Assembly (NCBI RefSeq): GCF_902705875.1
Contig: NZ_CACSIK010000002.1
Span: 231,121-295,120, forward strand
Reading direction: 5' to 3'
Length of the DNA stretch: 64,000 bases
Origin: Zhongshania aliphaticivorans
GTDB taxonomy: Bacteria > Pseudomonadota > Gammaproteobacteria > Pseudomonadales > Spongiibacteraceae
Position numbers and translations under genes: made by a program. The notes under the pieces are model-generated. The model ran no database searches. It had not been told where the DNA came from and was given only the letters and a program-made list of their open reading frames with translations. Positions 9,662-19,100 of the stretch are shown in pieces. Numbering within the stretch: position 1 is the stretch's first letter; every line of letters begins with the position of its first letter.

Positions 9662-10231
9662 CTAAGCGTGGCCGCTATCCGGTGCAATTTGGGAAAAATG
9701 TATCCCAAGAATTGCCAGCGCGGCGTCAACTTTGTTTTCTGCCGATACGTCAAAGATAACATGTTCACTAGCGGGCACGGTTAACCATGTGCTCTCTTGC
9801 AGCTCTTCTTCGAGCTGGCCGGCATCCCAGCCGGCGTAGCCAAGAGCAATCAGGCTTTGACTCGGGCCGCGGTCGCGGGCGATGGCATCAAGAATGTCGA
9901 GTGAGGTTGTTAGGGTGACGCTGTCAGTGACGTTTACACTAGCTTCCCACTGCTGCTCATCACGGGGGTGTAAGACAAAGCCGCGATCGGTGTGAACCGG
10001 GCCGCCAGCGTATACAGGTTGGCGGTGGTTGTAGACATGGCCGTCAAAATCCAATTGTTCCAGAATTTCATCTACATCGATATCTAGGGGGCGATTGATA
10101 ATAATCCCCATCGCCCCCTGTGCGTCATGCTCGCAGAGATAGGTGATGCTATGGCTAAAAAAACCGTCTTTGAGCGCAGGGAGTGCGATCAAAAAGTGAT
10201 TTTTAAAGGATTGGAAGGAAGTGTCTGTCAT
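9662..10231 (-). CDS. algH: AlgH/YqgE family protein (DUF179)
   Basis: A 189-residue protein from an ATG giving MTDTSFQSFKNHFLIALPAL; the family motif DGFFSHSITYLCEHDAQGAMGIIINRPL is present in pieces (SITYLCEHD, GAMGIIINRPL), as are VYAGGPV and the C-terminal GYAGWDAGQLEEEL. In Pseudomonas the gene is named algH for a described effect on alginate; the biochemical function is unknown. A longer version beginning with GTG at 10264 adds 11 residues that do not resemble the family N-terminus, so the shorter form is preferred. It lies between tonB and ruvX in the same direction. Confidence 0.93.
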   Translation of the reverse strand: MTDTSFQSFKNHFLIALPALKDGFFSHSITYLCEHDAQGAMGIIINRPLDIDVDEILEQLDFDGHVYNHRQPVYAGGPVHTDRGFVLHPRDEQQWEASVNVTDSVTLTTSLDILDAIARDRGPSQSLIALGYAGWDAGQLEEELQESTWLTVPASEHVIFDVSAENKVDAALAILGIHFSQIAPDSGHA

Positions 10232-10292
10232 GGTGCTAAGTATCGGTGAATTTAGCGCAAACACAAGCCGCTTAGCTATTTAATCAGTAAGA

Positions 10293-11177
10293 TTAGCCTT
10301 GATCGGTTTTGAGTGACTGGCGCTCAAAGCGCCAAGTGCGAACAATCCCCAGGCGGTTCTTGCCGTCTAAAACGTCACTGGGAATGGCCTCGTAAGGGGC
10401 GGCTAAGCGCACAATACGGTGTGCTGCGCGGTCTAAAATGGCATTGCCAGAACTACTCAAAATACGAACTTCGTCAATGCTGCCGTCGGGCATTAACATC
10501 AATAATAAACGGAGCTCGCCTTCTATGCCTTGTGAGCGGGCATCATCGGGGTAATGCGCGTTACCAATGGCTTCGACTTTCTTTTCCCAGCGATTTAAAT
10601 ATAAGGCATCTGGGGAACCCTTGGTGGCAACAGAGGTAATAAATTTTGGCCGAGGCATGCGGGCGTAATTTTGATTCAGCTTTTCTAGTTGAGCTTCTAG
10701 TGCAGAAATATTGTCACTGAGTTGGCTGTTGGCGTCGCTGCCATCCCATTGTTGCTGCTGGTGAATCATCTGGGTTTGCTGTGGGGTTGTGCGGCGGTTT
10801 GCTGCAGTGGTGGTGCTGAGTAATGATGCCGCGGGTGTATCTGGGGCTGATTTAGCTAGCTTTAATACTTTATCGTTTTGAATGTCGTTGTTGTGAAAGG
10901 CGCTTTCGCTTGTGGTGCTGAGTTCGGCTTTTTCTTTTAAGAGACCGCTGCCAACTTGGTCGTATTGGGCTAAGTAATCGGCCTTGTCCGGCGCGGTATT
11001 ACTCTGATATTGGGCAAGGGTGATATCTAGGCTGGGTAATTTGATGCTCATCTCTGGCTGAGTAAAGGTAATACCCAAGATCAGCGCGAGATGCATTGCT
11101 GTTGCTACGATAATAATAAAGCCCAGCCTTTGCGGCTGGACTTGTTCTTCGGCAAAGGGAGGCGCCGTTGCTGTCAT
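10293..11177 (-). CDS. tonB: Energy transducer TonB (TonB3-like)
   Basis: A 294-residue protein with one N-terminal membrane anchor (LGFIIIVATAMHLALILGI, about residues 18-36), a long low-complexity periplasmic linker rich in Gln, Asn, Ser and Thr with a short coiled coil (SDNISALEAQLEKLNQNY), and a C-terminal TonB domain (about 205-290: IGNAHYPDDARSQGIEGELRLLL ending with RTWRFER, quoted in parts). TonB passes proton-motive energy from ExbB/ExbD to outer-membrane receptors. No exbBD genes are nearby. Its place between gshB and algH is the place of tonB3 in P. aeruginosa, a copy associated with twitching motility rather than iron uptake; whether this holds here is inference. It overlaps gshB by four bases. 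Confidence 0.88.
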   Translation of the reverse strand: MTATAPPFAEEQVQPQRLGFIIIVATAMHLALILGITFTQPEMSIKLPSLDITLAQYQSNTAPDKADYLAQYDQVGSGLLKEKAELSTTSESAFHNNDIQNDKVLKLAKSAPDTPAASLLSTTTAANRRTTPQQTQMIHQQQQWDGSDANSQLSDNISALEAQLEKLNQNYARMPRPKFITSVATKGSPDALYLNRWEKKVEAIGNAHYPDDARSQGIEGELRLLLMLMPDGSIDEVRILSSSGNAILDRAAHRIVRLAAPYEAIPSDVLDGKNRLGIVRTWRFERQSLKTDQG

Positions 11178-12142
11178 TGCATACTCGGGGTTGCATTGGC
11201 GAGTTTAGCGGCAATGCAATCCATAAGTTGGCCGGCTATGTCGGTGCCGAATTGGTTGTCAATTTCGCGAATGCAGGTTGGGCTGGTGACGTTAATTTCA
11301 GTCAAGGCGTCGCCTATAATATCTAAGCCGACAAACAATAAGCCTTTTTCTCGTGCGACAGGGCCAACGGCCGCGGCTATGCGCCGGTCTGAGTCGCTAA
11401 GGGCCTGAGCTCGACCGGTACCGCCTGCGGCGAGATTGCCCCTGGTTTCGCCTTTGGCTGGAATGCGGGCAAGACAGTAGGGAGCGGGCTCGCCGTCGAT
11501 GAGTAATATTCGTTTATCGCCGTCACGAATTTCAGGTAGGTATACCTGGGCCATAATGGTGGTTTGGCCGTGGTTGGTTAATGTCTCTAGGATTACGCCA
11601 ACATTTGGATCGTCGGGTTTCAGCCGGAAAATAGAGCTTCCCCCCATGCCGTCTAAGGGTTTCATAATGACATCGCCATGTTCGGCGTGGAAGGCCCGTA
11701 AACGCGTTTGATCGCGGCTGACAAGATGGGTGGGGCCACACTCTGGGAACTGCAGTGCAAATAACTTTTCATTGCAGTCACGTAAGCTGCTAGGCCTATT
11801 CACTACCCAAGCACCTTGACGATCAGCGAGCTCTAAAATATGCGTGGCATAGAGAAACTCATTATCGAACGGCGGATCTTTACGCATCAGAATGACATCG
11901 AGATCACCAAGACGAGTTTCACTTTTATCGCTAAGTTCGTAAAAGTGGTCGGGATTTCTGAATACGGCTAGGGATTGGGTTGATGCCCAAGCTTCACCTG
12001 CACTGACATAAAGGTCGGCTGGTGTCATATAGCTTATTTGCCAGTTGCGCTCTGCTGCTGCCCATAACATGGCCAATGTTGAATCTTTCTTGTAAGTGAT
12101 GCGTTCGATGGGGTCCATCACAACGCCAAGACGTATAGTCAT
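11174..12142 (-). CDS. gshB: Glutathione synthetase
   Basis: A 322-residue ATP-grasp enzyme of usual length. The N-terminal LGVVMDPIERITYKKDSTLAML is the prokaryotic GSH synthetase signature (cited in parts: VMDPIERI, KKDSTLAML); the ATP-grasp core includes VMKPLDGMGGSSIFRL and RILLIDGEPAP, and the C-terminus contains GLDIIGDALTEINVTSPT. The enzyme joins glycine to gamma-glutamylcysteine. It heads the minus-strand group gshB-tonB-algH-ruvX, divergent from pilG. Confidence 0.97.
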   Translation of the reverse strand: MTIRLGVVMDPIERITYKKDSTLAMLWAAAERNWQISYMTPADLYVSAGEAWASTQSLAVFRNPDHFYELSDKSETRLGDLDVILMRKDPPFDNEFLYATHILELADRQGAWVVNRPSSLRDCNEKLFALQFPECGPTHLVSRDQTRLRAFHAEHGDVIMKPLDGMGGSSIFRLKPDDPNVGVILETLTNHGQTTIMAQVYLPEIRDGDKRILLIDGEPAPYCLARIPAKGETRGNLAAGGTGRAQALSDSDRRIAAAVGPVAREKGLLFVGLDIIGDALTEINVTSPTCIREIDNQFGTDIAGQLMDCIAAKLANATPSMQ

Positions 12143-12524
12143 TTTGTTACCTGTGTCTAAAACTTGGCAAGCAGGCGTTGTTCTGTGCCTGTGCTGTGCT
12201 AATAATTGCTCGACTCTTATTTAACGACTCTGCCACTCTTTAGTGTGTTGTACGCGATGAATTTGGTCTTTTATATCTGTGCAAGCACATATATTAGCCA
12301 TTTCGCTTTGCCAGAGTGTGAATGTTAAGTTCGAGCAGCGGTTTTTGCTTGCCATAGAATAACGCAAAAACAGCAAAACTTTGCCTATTCGAGCAATTTT
12401 GCTTTACTGGCATCACTGGGTGATGGTGCCAGAGCGCGTTACGTGGTAAAAAAACCACCTCTGTGCGAGAAGACATTGGACGGTTGGCGCATCAAAACTA
12501 AGCATCACAAGGTTACCAATTCTT
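12143..12524. other. Divergent intergenic region between gshB and pilG
   Basis: These 382 bases have no supported gene; an open frame on the minus strand (12413-12700) overlaps pilG antisense and is a shadow. A hairpin is visible at 12408-12431, where TGGCATCAC pairs with GTGATGGTGCCA around a short loop with one three-base bulge, about 95 bases before the pilG start; it could lie in the pilG leader. The promoters of gshB and of the Pil-Chp operon must be here, but I cannot assign -10/-35 boxes with certainty. Confidence 0.5.
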
Positions 12525-12917
12525 ATGGAAGTTAATTTTTCCGACCTAAAAGTTATGATTATCGACGATAGCAAGACGATTCGTCGGACTACCGAAACAT
12601 TGCTGGCCAAAGAAGGCTGCACCGTGGTTACCGCGGTAGACGGCTTTGATGCCTTGGCAAAAATTGCGGACACTAAGCCGGATATTATTTTTGTCGACAT
12701 TATGATGCCGCGTTTAGACGGCTATCAGACGTGTGCCTTAATTAAAAATAATACTGAATTTAAGTCCACTCCCGTGATTATGTTGTCCAGTAAGGACGGC
12801 TTGTTCGATAAAGCGAAAGGCCGTATTGTTGGTTCAGATCAATACCTAACCAAGCCCTTTAGTAAGGCTGAGTTACTTGACGCCATTCAAAGCCATGTTC
12901 AGATCACGCAGGTCTAA
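12525..12917 (+). CDS. pilG: Type IV pilus response regulator PilG
   Basis: A 130-residue stand-alone receiver domain. It shows the acidic pair in VMIIDDSKTI, the phospho-acceptor aspartate in IIFVDIMMPRLDG, the conserved threonine/serine in IMLSSKDG and the lysine in YLTKPFSK. PilG is a CheY-like output of the Pil-Chp system; in Pseudomonas it promotes pilus extension and raises cAMP. The gene opens the pilG-pilH-pilI-pilJ-chpA-chpC operon. The first residues MEVNFSDLKV match PilG rather than CheY. Confidence 0.95.
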   Translation: MEVNFSDLKVMIIDDSKTIRRTTETLLAKEGCTVVTAVDGFDALAKIADTKPDIIFVDIMMPRLDGYQTCALIKNNTEFKSTPVIMLSSKDGLFDKAKGRIVGSDQYLTKPFSKAELLDAIQSHVQITQV

Positions 12918-13013
12918 ACAGCTACGTGTTAATTAAACGAAGAAGCCGGTTATGGAGACTGGTTAAGACCGCATTATAGATTGGCACTGCGGTACTTATG
13001 ATGAGGAAAAAAA

Positions 13014-13376
13014 ATGCCACGGGTTCTTATTATCGATGATTCACCAACAGAAATTTTTAAGATTTCAGAGATCCTTAGTAAAAATGGCTATGAAGTGTTG
13101 ACTGCAGAAAGTGGTGAGCAGGGCTTAGGTATTGCCAAGCAGGAAATGCCTGATGTGGTTCTGATGGATATCGTTATGCCGGGCCTGAATGGATTTCAGG
13201 CTACCCGACAACTAAGCCGTGACCCTGATACCAGTGGTATCCCCATTATTATTGTGACCACCAAAGATCAAGAAACGGATCGTTTGTGGGGGCAGCGCCA
13301 AGGTGCAAAGGGATATTTAACCAAGCCGGTAGACAGCAAAGGCCTGCTTAAGGCGATTGACGCCGTACTCAATTAA
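13014..13376 (+). CDS. pilH: Type IV pilus response regulator PilH
   Basis: A 120-residue stand-alone receiver domain with VLIIDDSPTE, the phospho-aspartate in VVLMDIVMPGLNG and the lysine in GYLTKPVDSKG. PilH acts as the second CheY-like protein of the Pil-Chp system, in Pseudomonas opposing PilG and favouring retraction. A strong GAGGAAAA box lies just before the ATG. The WGQRQGAKGYLTKP segment is typical of PilH. It is 96 bases downstream of pilG and 19 bases upstream of pilI. Confidence 0.95.
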   Translation: MPRVLIIDDSPTEIFKISEILSKNGYEVLTAESGEQGLGIAKQEMPDVVLMDIVMPGLNGFQATRQLSRDPDTSGIPIIIVTTKDQETDRLWGQRQGAKGYLTKPVDSKGLLKAIDAVLN

Positions 13377-13395
13377 GTGCGCTGCTGGGTAATTT

Positions 13396-13935
13396 ATGTC
13401 TGAATCATTGTCATTTGATTATTTGCAGGCTTTAGCGGCTCGGTGTCGTGAAGAGTTTACTGCGCTTCCCAGTGCCCGTGATAATCATGTGGTTACTTGG
13501 AGTGGCGTGGGTTTTCGCGTTGCTGGCCAGCACTGCGTCACGGCGATGGATGACATAGCAGAGGTGCTGACCGAGCCAGCGGTGACTCGCTTGCCCGGTG
13601 TAAAGCCCTGGGTACGAGGTGTGGCTAATGTGCGTGGTCGCTTATTGCCCTTGGTAGACTTAAGTGCGTATTTAAATCAAGCGGCTGCTACAGAGCAGCG
13701 TCAGCGGCGGGTATTGGTTATCGAAAAAGGCGAAATATACCTTGGTCTTATCGTGGATGAGGTGTTTGGTATGCAGCACTTTGATGCTGAAACGTTTCGT
13801 TTAGAGGGTGAGCTGCGGGTTGCTGCTTTAGCGCCTTATATTCAAGGGTGTTATCAATATGAACAGCATCAGTGGGTGGTATTTCGCCCTGTACAATTAA
13901 TAGAAGATAGTAATTTTTATACCGTGGCAGCATAA
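13396..13935 (+). CDS. pilI: CheW-like coupling protein PilI
   Basis: A 179-residue CheW-domain protein. The domain runs from about residue 35 to 175 and includes VTRLPGVKPWVRGVANVRGR (residues around 75) and LLPLVDLSAYL. PilI links the receptor PilJ to the kinase ChpA. Position between pilH and pilJ fixes the assignment. Confidence 0.93.
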   Translation: MSESLSFDYLQALAARCREEFTALPSARDNHVVTWSGVGFRVAGQHCVTAMDDIAEVLTEPAVTRLPGVKPWVRGVANVRGRLLPLVDLSAYLNQAAATEQRQRRVLVIEKGEIYLGLIVDEVFGMQHFDAETFRLEGELRVAALAPYIQGCYQYEQHQWVVFRPVQLIEDSNFYTVAA

Positions 13936-13983
13936 GCTCGGAATTTAACGTAAAAGCTAATATAGCACTGGGAGTTCGGGTAA

Positions 13984-16017
13984 ATGAAAGCAGGTAATCA
14001 AGGCGCTTTGGCACGATTGCGAGCCAGCCGTGTTGTTAGTGTGCTCGTTATAATTATTCTGGCGGGGTTTATCGGCGCTGGGTTAAATACTTTCATTATC
14101 TTGCGTGATGCAGATTATGATCAGCGTTATCTGGAATTGACCAGTGAAATGCGCTTATACGCCCAGCAGATAGCAAACACCTCGCGGGAGGCGGCGCTGG
14201 GTGATAAGGCAAGCTTTGATACGTTGGCTCGTGCCCAGCGAAATTTTGAGCAAGCTAGGGCAACATTAGTGAATGGCGGTAAAGGACTGCCCTCCCCAGC
14301 GGCGATGCTAGGCGATGATATAGACCGCTTAAATTCATTATGGGCTCAGGTGGACAGCGCCGTAGACACCATTACCGGTAACAGTGAGCGCATTGTTTTT
14401 TTGTATCAGGTTGCTGAAAACCTAAGCCAACAACTTCCTGAGTTACAGAGCAACAATAATAAAATTGTCGATATTTTATTAACAAGTGGCAGCTCAGCAA
14501 AACAAGTAGCAATTGCCCAGCGGCAGTCATGGTTGGCCGAGCGGATTGGGCGCCACGTTGACCTCATGATTGGTGGCGGTGATGCAGCGACCCAAGCAGC
14601 TGAGCAATTTACCAATGATGCTAATGAGTTTGCCGCGGTTTTAAATGGCATGATTAAAGGAGATAGCAGCAAAGGTATCGCGCGTGTCAGTCGTAGTAAC
14701 GCCCAAGCGGTTTTGGCGTCTATTGAGACTTCTTTTCAGCAGCTAAGCGGCTCAATGGAAAGTGTTTTTGAGGCATCTCCTGAATTATTAAAGTCATCTC
14801 AAGCTGCTATTTTGATTGCGGCAACAGTGCCGGACATCACTCAAGTAACCAGTAATCTGTCCTCAGCTATTGCAACGCTTTCTGATAAGCGACCTTTGTC
14901 GTTTGCGAGCGCATTGATTTTTGTTGGTGTCATTTTAATTGGCTTGGCAGTGTTGGCTTGGTTGTCTATGCGTACCACGCAGATGCGCTTGCGCGAGACA
15001 GCTGACGCTAACGAACGAAATCAAACGGCGATATTGCGTTTACTTGATGAGCTGGCTGACCTTGCAGATGGTGACCTCACGACGTCGGCAACGGTAACAG
15101 AAGATTTCACCGGTGCCATTGCGGACTCGATTAACTATACCATTGACCAATTACGGGTACTGGTATCACAGATTAATGAAACCGCCGTGGAAGTATCGTC
15201 GGCGGCACAGAACTCTCAGTCTACCGCCTTAACTCTGGCGCAGGCTTCAGAGAGTCAGGCTAAAGAAATAGCGGGTGCATCTGCGGCTATTTCAGAGATG
15301 GCACAAACCATCGACCGGGTATCTTCCAACGCTAGGGAGTCTGCGACAGTTGCACAGCGTTCGGTTGCTATCGCAAATACCGGTGCAGAGGTGGTGCAAA
15401 ATACCATCAAAGGTATGGATAACATCCGCGAGCAGATTCAGGAAACCTCGAAGCGAATTAAACGCCTAGGTGAATCCTCACAGGAAATCGGTGATATCGT
15501 TTCTTTGATTAATGATATTGCTGACCAAACCAATATTCTGGCATTGAATGCAGCGATTCAGGCATCGATGGCGGGTGATGCAGGCCGCGGTTTCGCCGTG
15601 GTTGCGGACGAAGTCCAGCGTTTGGCTGAGCGATCTTCCGGTGCGACAAAGCAGATTGAAGCCTTGGTAAAAGCGATTCAATCCGATACCAATGAGGCGG
15701 TTATCTCCATGGAGCAAACCACTTCTGAGGTGGTACGTGGTGCGCGGCTTGCCCAAGATGCGGGTACGGCCTTGACTGAAATCGAAGCGGTATCGCAGGA
15801 ATTGGCGGAGCTGATTCAGAACATATCTAGTGCGGCAGCGGATCAGGCCGTGTCTGCTGGACAAATATCTTCTACGATGCAAATTATTCAACAAATCACC
15901 TCGCAAACCTCGGCAGGCTCTACCGAAACGGCTAGATCAATTGGGGCGTTGGCAGAAATGACAAATGATCTGCGTAGCTCGGTAGCCGGTTTCACATTGC
16001 CAGAGCAGCAGCGCTGA
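13984..16017 (+). CDS. pilJ: Type IV pilus methyl-accepting chemotaxis protein PilJ
   Basis: A 677-residue transmembrane chemoreceptor. Membrane segments lie at about residues 17-39 ([17 protein letters not shown]) and 308-328 ([20 protein letters not shown]); between them is a periplasmic PilJ-type sensor region. A HAMP-like segment follows, then the cytoplasmic signalling helix pair with the hairpin tip around [20 protein letters not shown], here [20 protein letters not shown]. PilJ detects surface contact or pilin and controls ChpA. No pilK methyltransferase or chpB methylesterase gene follows, so adaptation by methylation may be absent or encoded elsewhere. Confidence 0.95.
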   Translation: MKAGNQGALARLRASRVVSVLVIIILAGFIGAGLNTFIILRDADYDQRYLELTSEMRLYAQQIANTSREAALGDKASFDTLARAQRNFEQARATLVNGGKGLPSPAAMLGDDIDRLNSLWAQVDSAVDTITGNSERIVFLYQVAENLSQQLPELQSNNNKIVDILLTSGSSAKQVAIAQRQSWLAERIGRHVDLMIGGGDAATQAAEQFTNDANEFAAVLNGMIKGDSSKGIARVSRSNAQAVLASIETSFQQLSGSMESVFEASPELLKSSQAAILIAATVPDITQVTSNLSSAIATLSDKRPLSFASALIFVGVILIGLAVLAWLSMRTTQMRLRETADANERNQTAILRLLDELADLADGDLTTSATVTEDFTGAIADSINYTIDQLRVLVSQINETAVEVSSAAQNSQSTALTLAQASESQAKEIAGASAAISEMAQTIDRVSSNARESATVAQRSVAIANTGAEVVQNTIKGMDNIREQIQETSKRIKRLGESSQEIGDIVSLINDIADQTNILALNAAIQASMAGDAGRGFAVVADEVQRLAERSSGATKQIEALVKAIQSDTNEAVISMEQTTSEVVRGARLAQDAGTALTEIEAVSQELAELIQNISSAAADQAVSAGQISSTMQIIQQITSQTSAGSTETARSIGALAEMTNDLRSSVAGFTLPEQQR

Positions 16018-16128
16018 TTTGCTACCACGTCGTGCTAGGCATGGACGAGTGCTTATTACATCACGAGGTGTTTGCTGTCGATGGATCAGTAGGCATTGCG
16101 ATGGCAACCGAATACAGAGTTCTAGGAC

Positions 16129-19100
16129 ATGACTGATCGTCGAGACTACATTGCGCTTGAGTGGGTTGCCGGAGAGATTGCCGACGCCCTAGCTCAGTGT
16201 GGGCCACTGATTGATGACTACCTCAGTAATACCAACAATGCGTCCTTAGATCGCGTCAGCATGCTTTTGCATCAAGTGCAGGGCAGTTTACGGATGGTCG
16301 AATTTAGTGGCGCCGCCTTGTTGGTTGACGAAATGGAACGCAGCATTTTGGCGCTGAGCGAAGGCCAGATTGCCGTTGAGCGTCGCCGCGATGTCCTCTT
16401 GGTAGTCCAGACCAGTGCTGACGAGTTACCCGCTTATTTGCAACGTGTGAAAGACAAGCAGCATGAGCTGCCGGCATCGTTAGTCATGATATTTAATGAT
16501 CTCCGTGCCGCCTTAGATCAGCCGTTACTGTCGTCTTCACTGCTATTTAATCCCCCCGTCAATTTGTCGCCAGCGGCTTCGGCTCAAGCAGTACTTGCGG
16601 ACTCGTTTAATGAGCTTGCGAGTAAATTGCTCAAAATGTATCAAATTGCATTGCAGGCATACCTGCGCGGTGATGATGATAAGCAAAACCTGATGTACCT
16701 CGGCAAGGTCTCAGGTCGTGCCGCTAAATTATGCAGCGGAGAGTCACAACAAGTGCTCTGGTGGTCTGCATTAGCCTTAATCGAAGGCTTGCTAAATGAA
16801 TCTATTGCCAACCACTTTGCGGTGCGCAGTTTATTAACTCGCCTTGGCTCTGAGCTGCAAGCGCTTGTTGACGGTGGTCATGCGGCCACAAAAAATGTGG
16901 TTTCTCTGCCGTTAATTAAAGACATATTATTTTATATTTCGAGTAGCCCAGCATCATCGCGCTATATTCAAAGTGAGCGTGAAAAGCACGGTTTGGCTGG
17001 TATTTTTGATGGAGCTACCGGCAAACATGATGAGGTAGGCACCCGGTTTGCTGATCTTGCACGACCTTCGGTCACTGCTGAACTTTTACGTCTTGCGGCG
17101 GGGGTGGCTGATAATGACAGTTTGCTTAGCGACTGTCTTAATATCGCTGACGCTTTAGCGGTTCTGGGTTGGACTGAGACGCTATACCCGTTAAATGCGA
17201 TTATCGAGCAAGTTAAACAGGGGGTGCCGGGCAGCCAAGTTCAGGTTGTAGCGACGTCTTTGCAACGCTTAGCTGATCGTTTATCGGTGGTGAGTGACTC
17301 GATACAAACAAGTGAGTCGGAGCGTGATTCTGGTGTTGAGTCGAATGCTGAATCGGTTATTTTATATAGCCGATCCGTGTTATTTGACGCCCAAGAGGCC
17401 ATTATTGCCTACGTGTCTGAACAGTGGCAGACCGTGCATGTGGAGCAGCTTCCCGCGCAACTTTTTGCTGTAGCAGCTCAGATGGATGCTGCGGAATTTA
17501 CCGCGCCAGCGATGATTTTGGAACAGTGCGCCGAATACTTGGCTAATGAAATTATTTCCAAACAGTTAGTCCCTGATTGGCAAACGTTAGATGCCTTAGC
17601 GGATGCGCTAACCTCTGTCGATTATTACCTTGAGCGCAGCAGCCACGGTCGGCACTATGAAGACGATGCCTTATTAGCAGGAGCAGAAGCCTGTGTGGCA
17701 CGCCTTGGTTATCCGGTTAGGGCTAGTCAAAATGCAAATATCTTGCATTGGCCGGATAAGCCAAGCCAAGTTGAGCCTGCGCCTAGCGATCATGGCGAGC
17801 AGGTAGAACTAGACCCAGACATTGCTGAGGTGTTTCTTGAAGAATCCCACGATGTCATTGCCCTGTTAAATGAAACGCTGCCAGCATGGCAGGATAGATT
17901 AGAATCTGAGGAGTCATTAGCAGTAGTTCGGCGGGCGTTTCATACCCTTAAAGGTAGTGGTCGTATGGTCGGCGCCAAGCAAATTGGCGAGCTAGCTTGG
18001 TCAATAGAAGCGATGCTTAACAAAGTGGTAGAAAGCCATTTTGTGATGGATGATGCGCGTTTTCAGCTCATTGAAAAAGTCGCCGCCTTATTGCCAGAGA
18101 TGATTTCCGCACTGGCTGACGGCCATGAGTTACCCCATGCACCCGTTGCGAGTTTAATTAGCTTTGCGGATGCCTTGACCCAAGAGCAGCTTCCTCATTC
18201 CACGATGTCGGCAGGAGTGGATGAAGATGGCCTAACGGCTATTTTTATTGGCGAAGCGGATACCCATTTAGGAGTACTAGAAGCTTATATTGAAGGGGTA
18301 GACAGCTACCCTGTAGAGCTAAGTGATGAAGTGCAGCGGGCCCTGCATACCCTTAAAGGCTCGTCAAAAATGGCCGAAGTCTGGCCAGTTGCAAATATCA
18401 TTACACCGCTGGAGGGCTTGGTAAAAGAATTGCGTTCTATGCGAGTCGCGGCGGGTGAAAGTTTGATTGCTTTACTTTCTGATGTCGTGCGTCAGGTTCG
18501 TTCAATGGTTAGGCAGTTGGCTGACACTCCGGTTGCATCATTGCATACGCCTAATAGTTTATTATCTTCTATTAACGCTTTGTCTGTGCAATTAATTCAC
18601 GAGGCGGAATTTGCCGTTGATCGAGTCGCGAGGGGAGAGCTCCCTGCAGGTGCGATTGATAGCTTTTTAGCAAACCATAGCGACAGTATCTTAAATTTGC
18701 TGGATCTATTGAATGAGCAGGAAGACCTCAACGCAGACCTGCTTTTCTATCAAGCTAAGCTAGTGGGTGTCTTTGCTCAGCGTGCAGAAGAAGTTCATTG
18801 TGAGCCCGTTGCCGAGCTTGGGCAGGCGCTGCAAGTATTACTTAGCGGCGCGAAAGATCCTTTGCCGAAGCCGTTTTTGGCTTTGCTCGTTGAAGTCTTA
18901 GAGCAACTGATGGATTACCTAAATCAGTTGGCTGCAGAGCAAACGGTTGTTGAGAATAGTGATCTAATCGATCGCGTTCGCAATGCAGATTTTAGTGTTC
19001 AACATGACGGTGATGGTTCTCCTTTCGGAGATATTTCTCCTATTGAGCCAACAGATATTGTGGCGTCAGATGTTAGCCATAACCAAGATAGTGCTGAGCA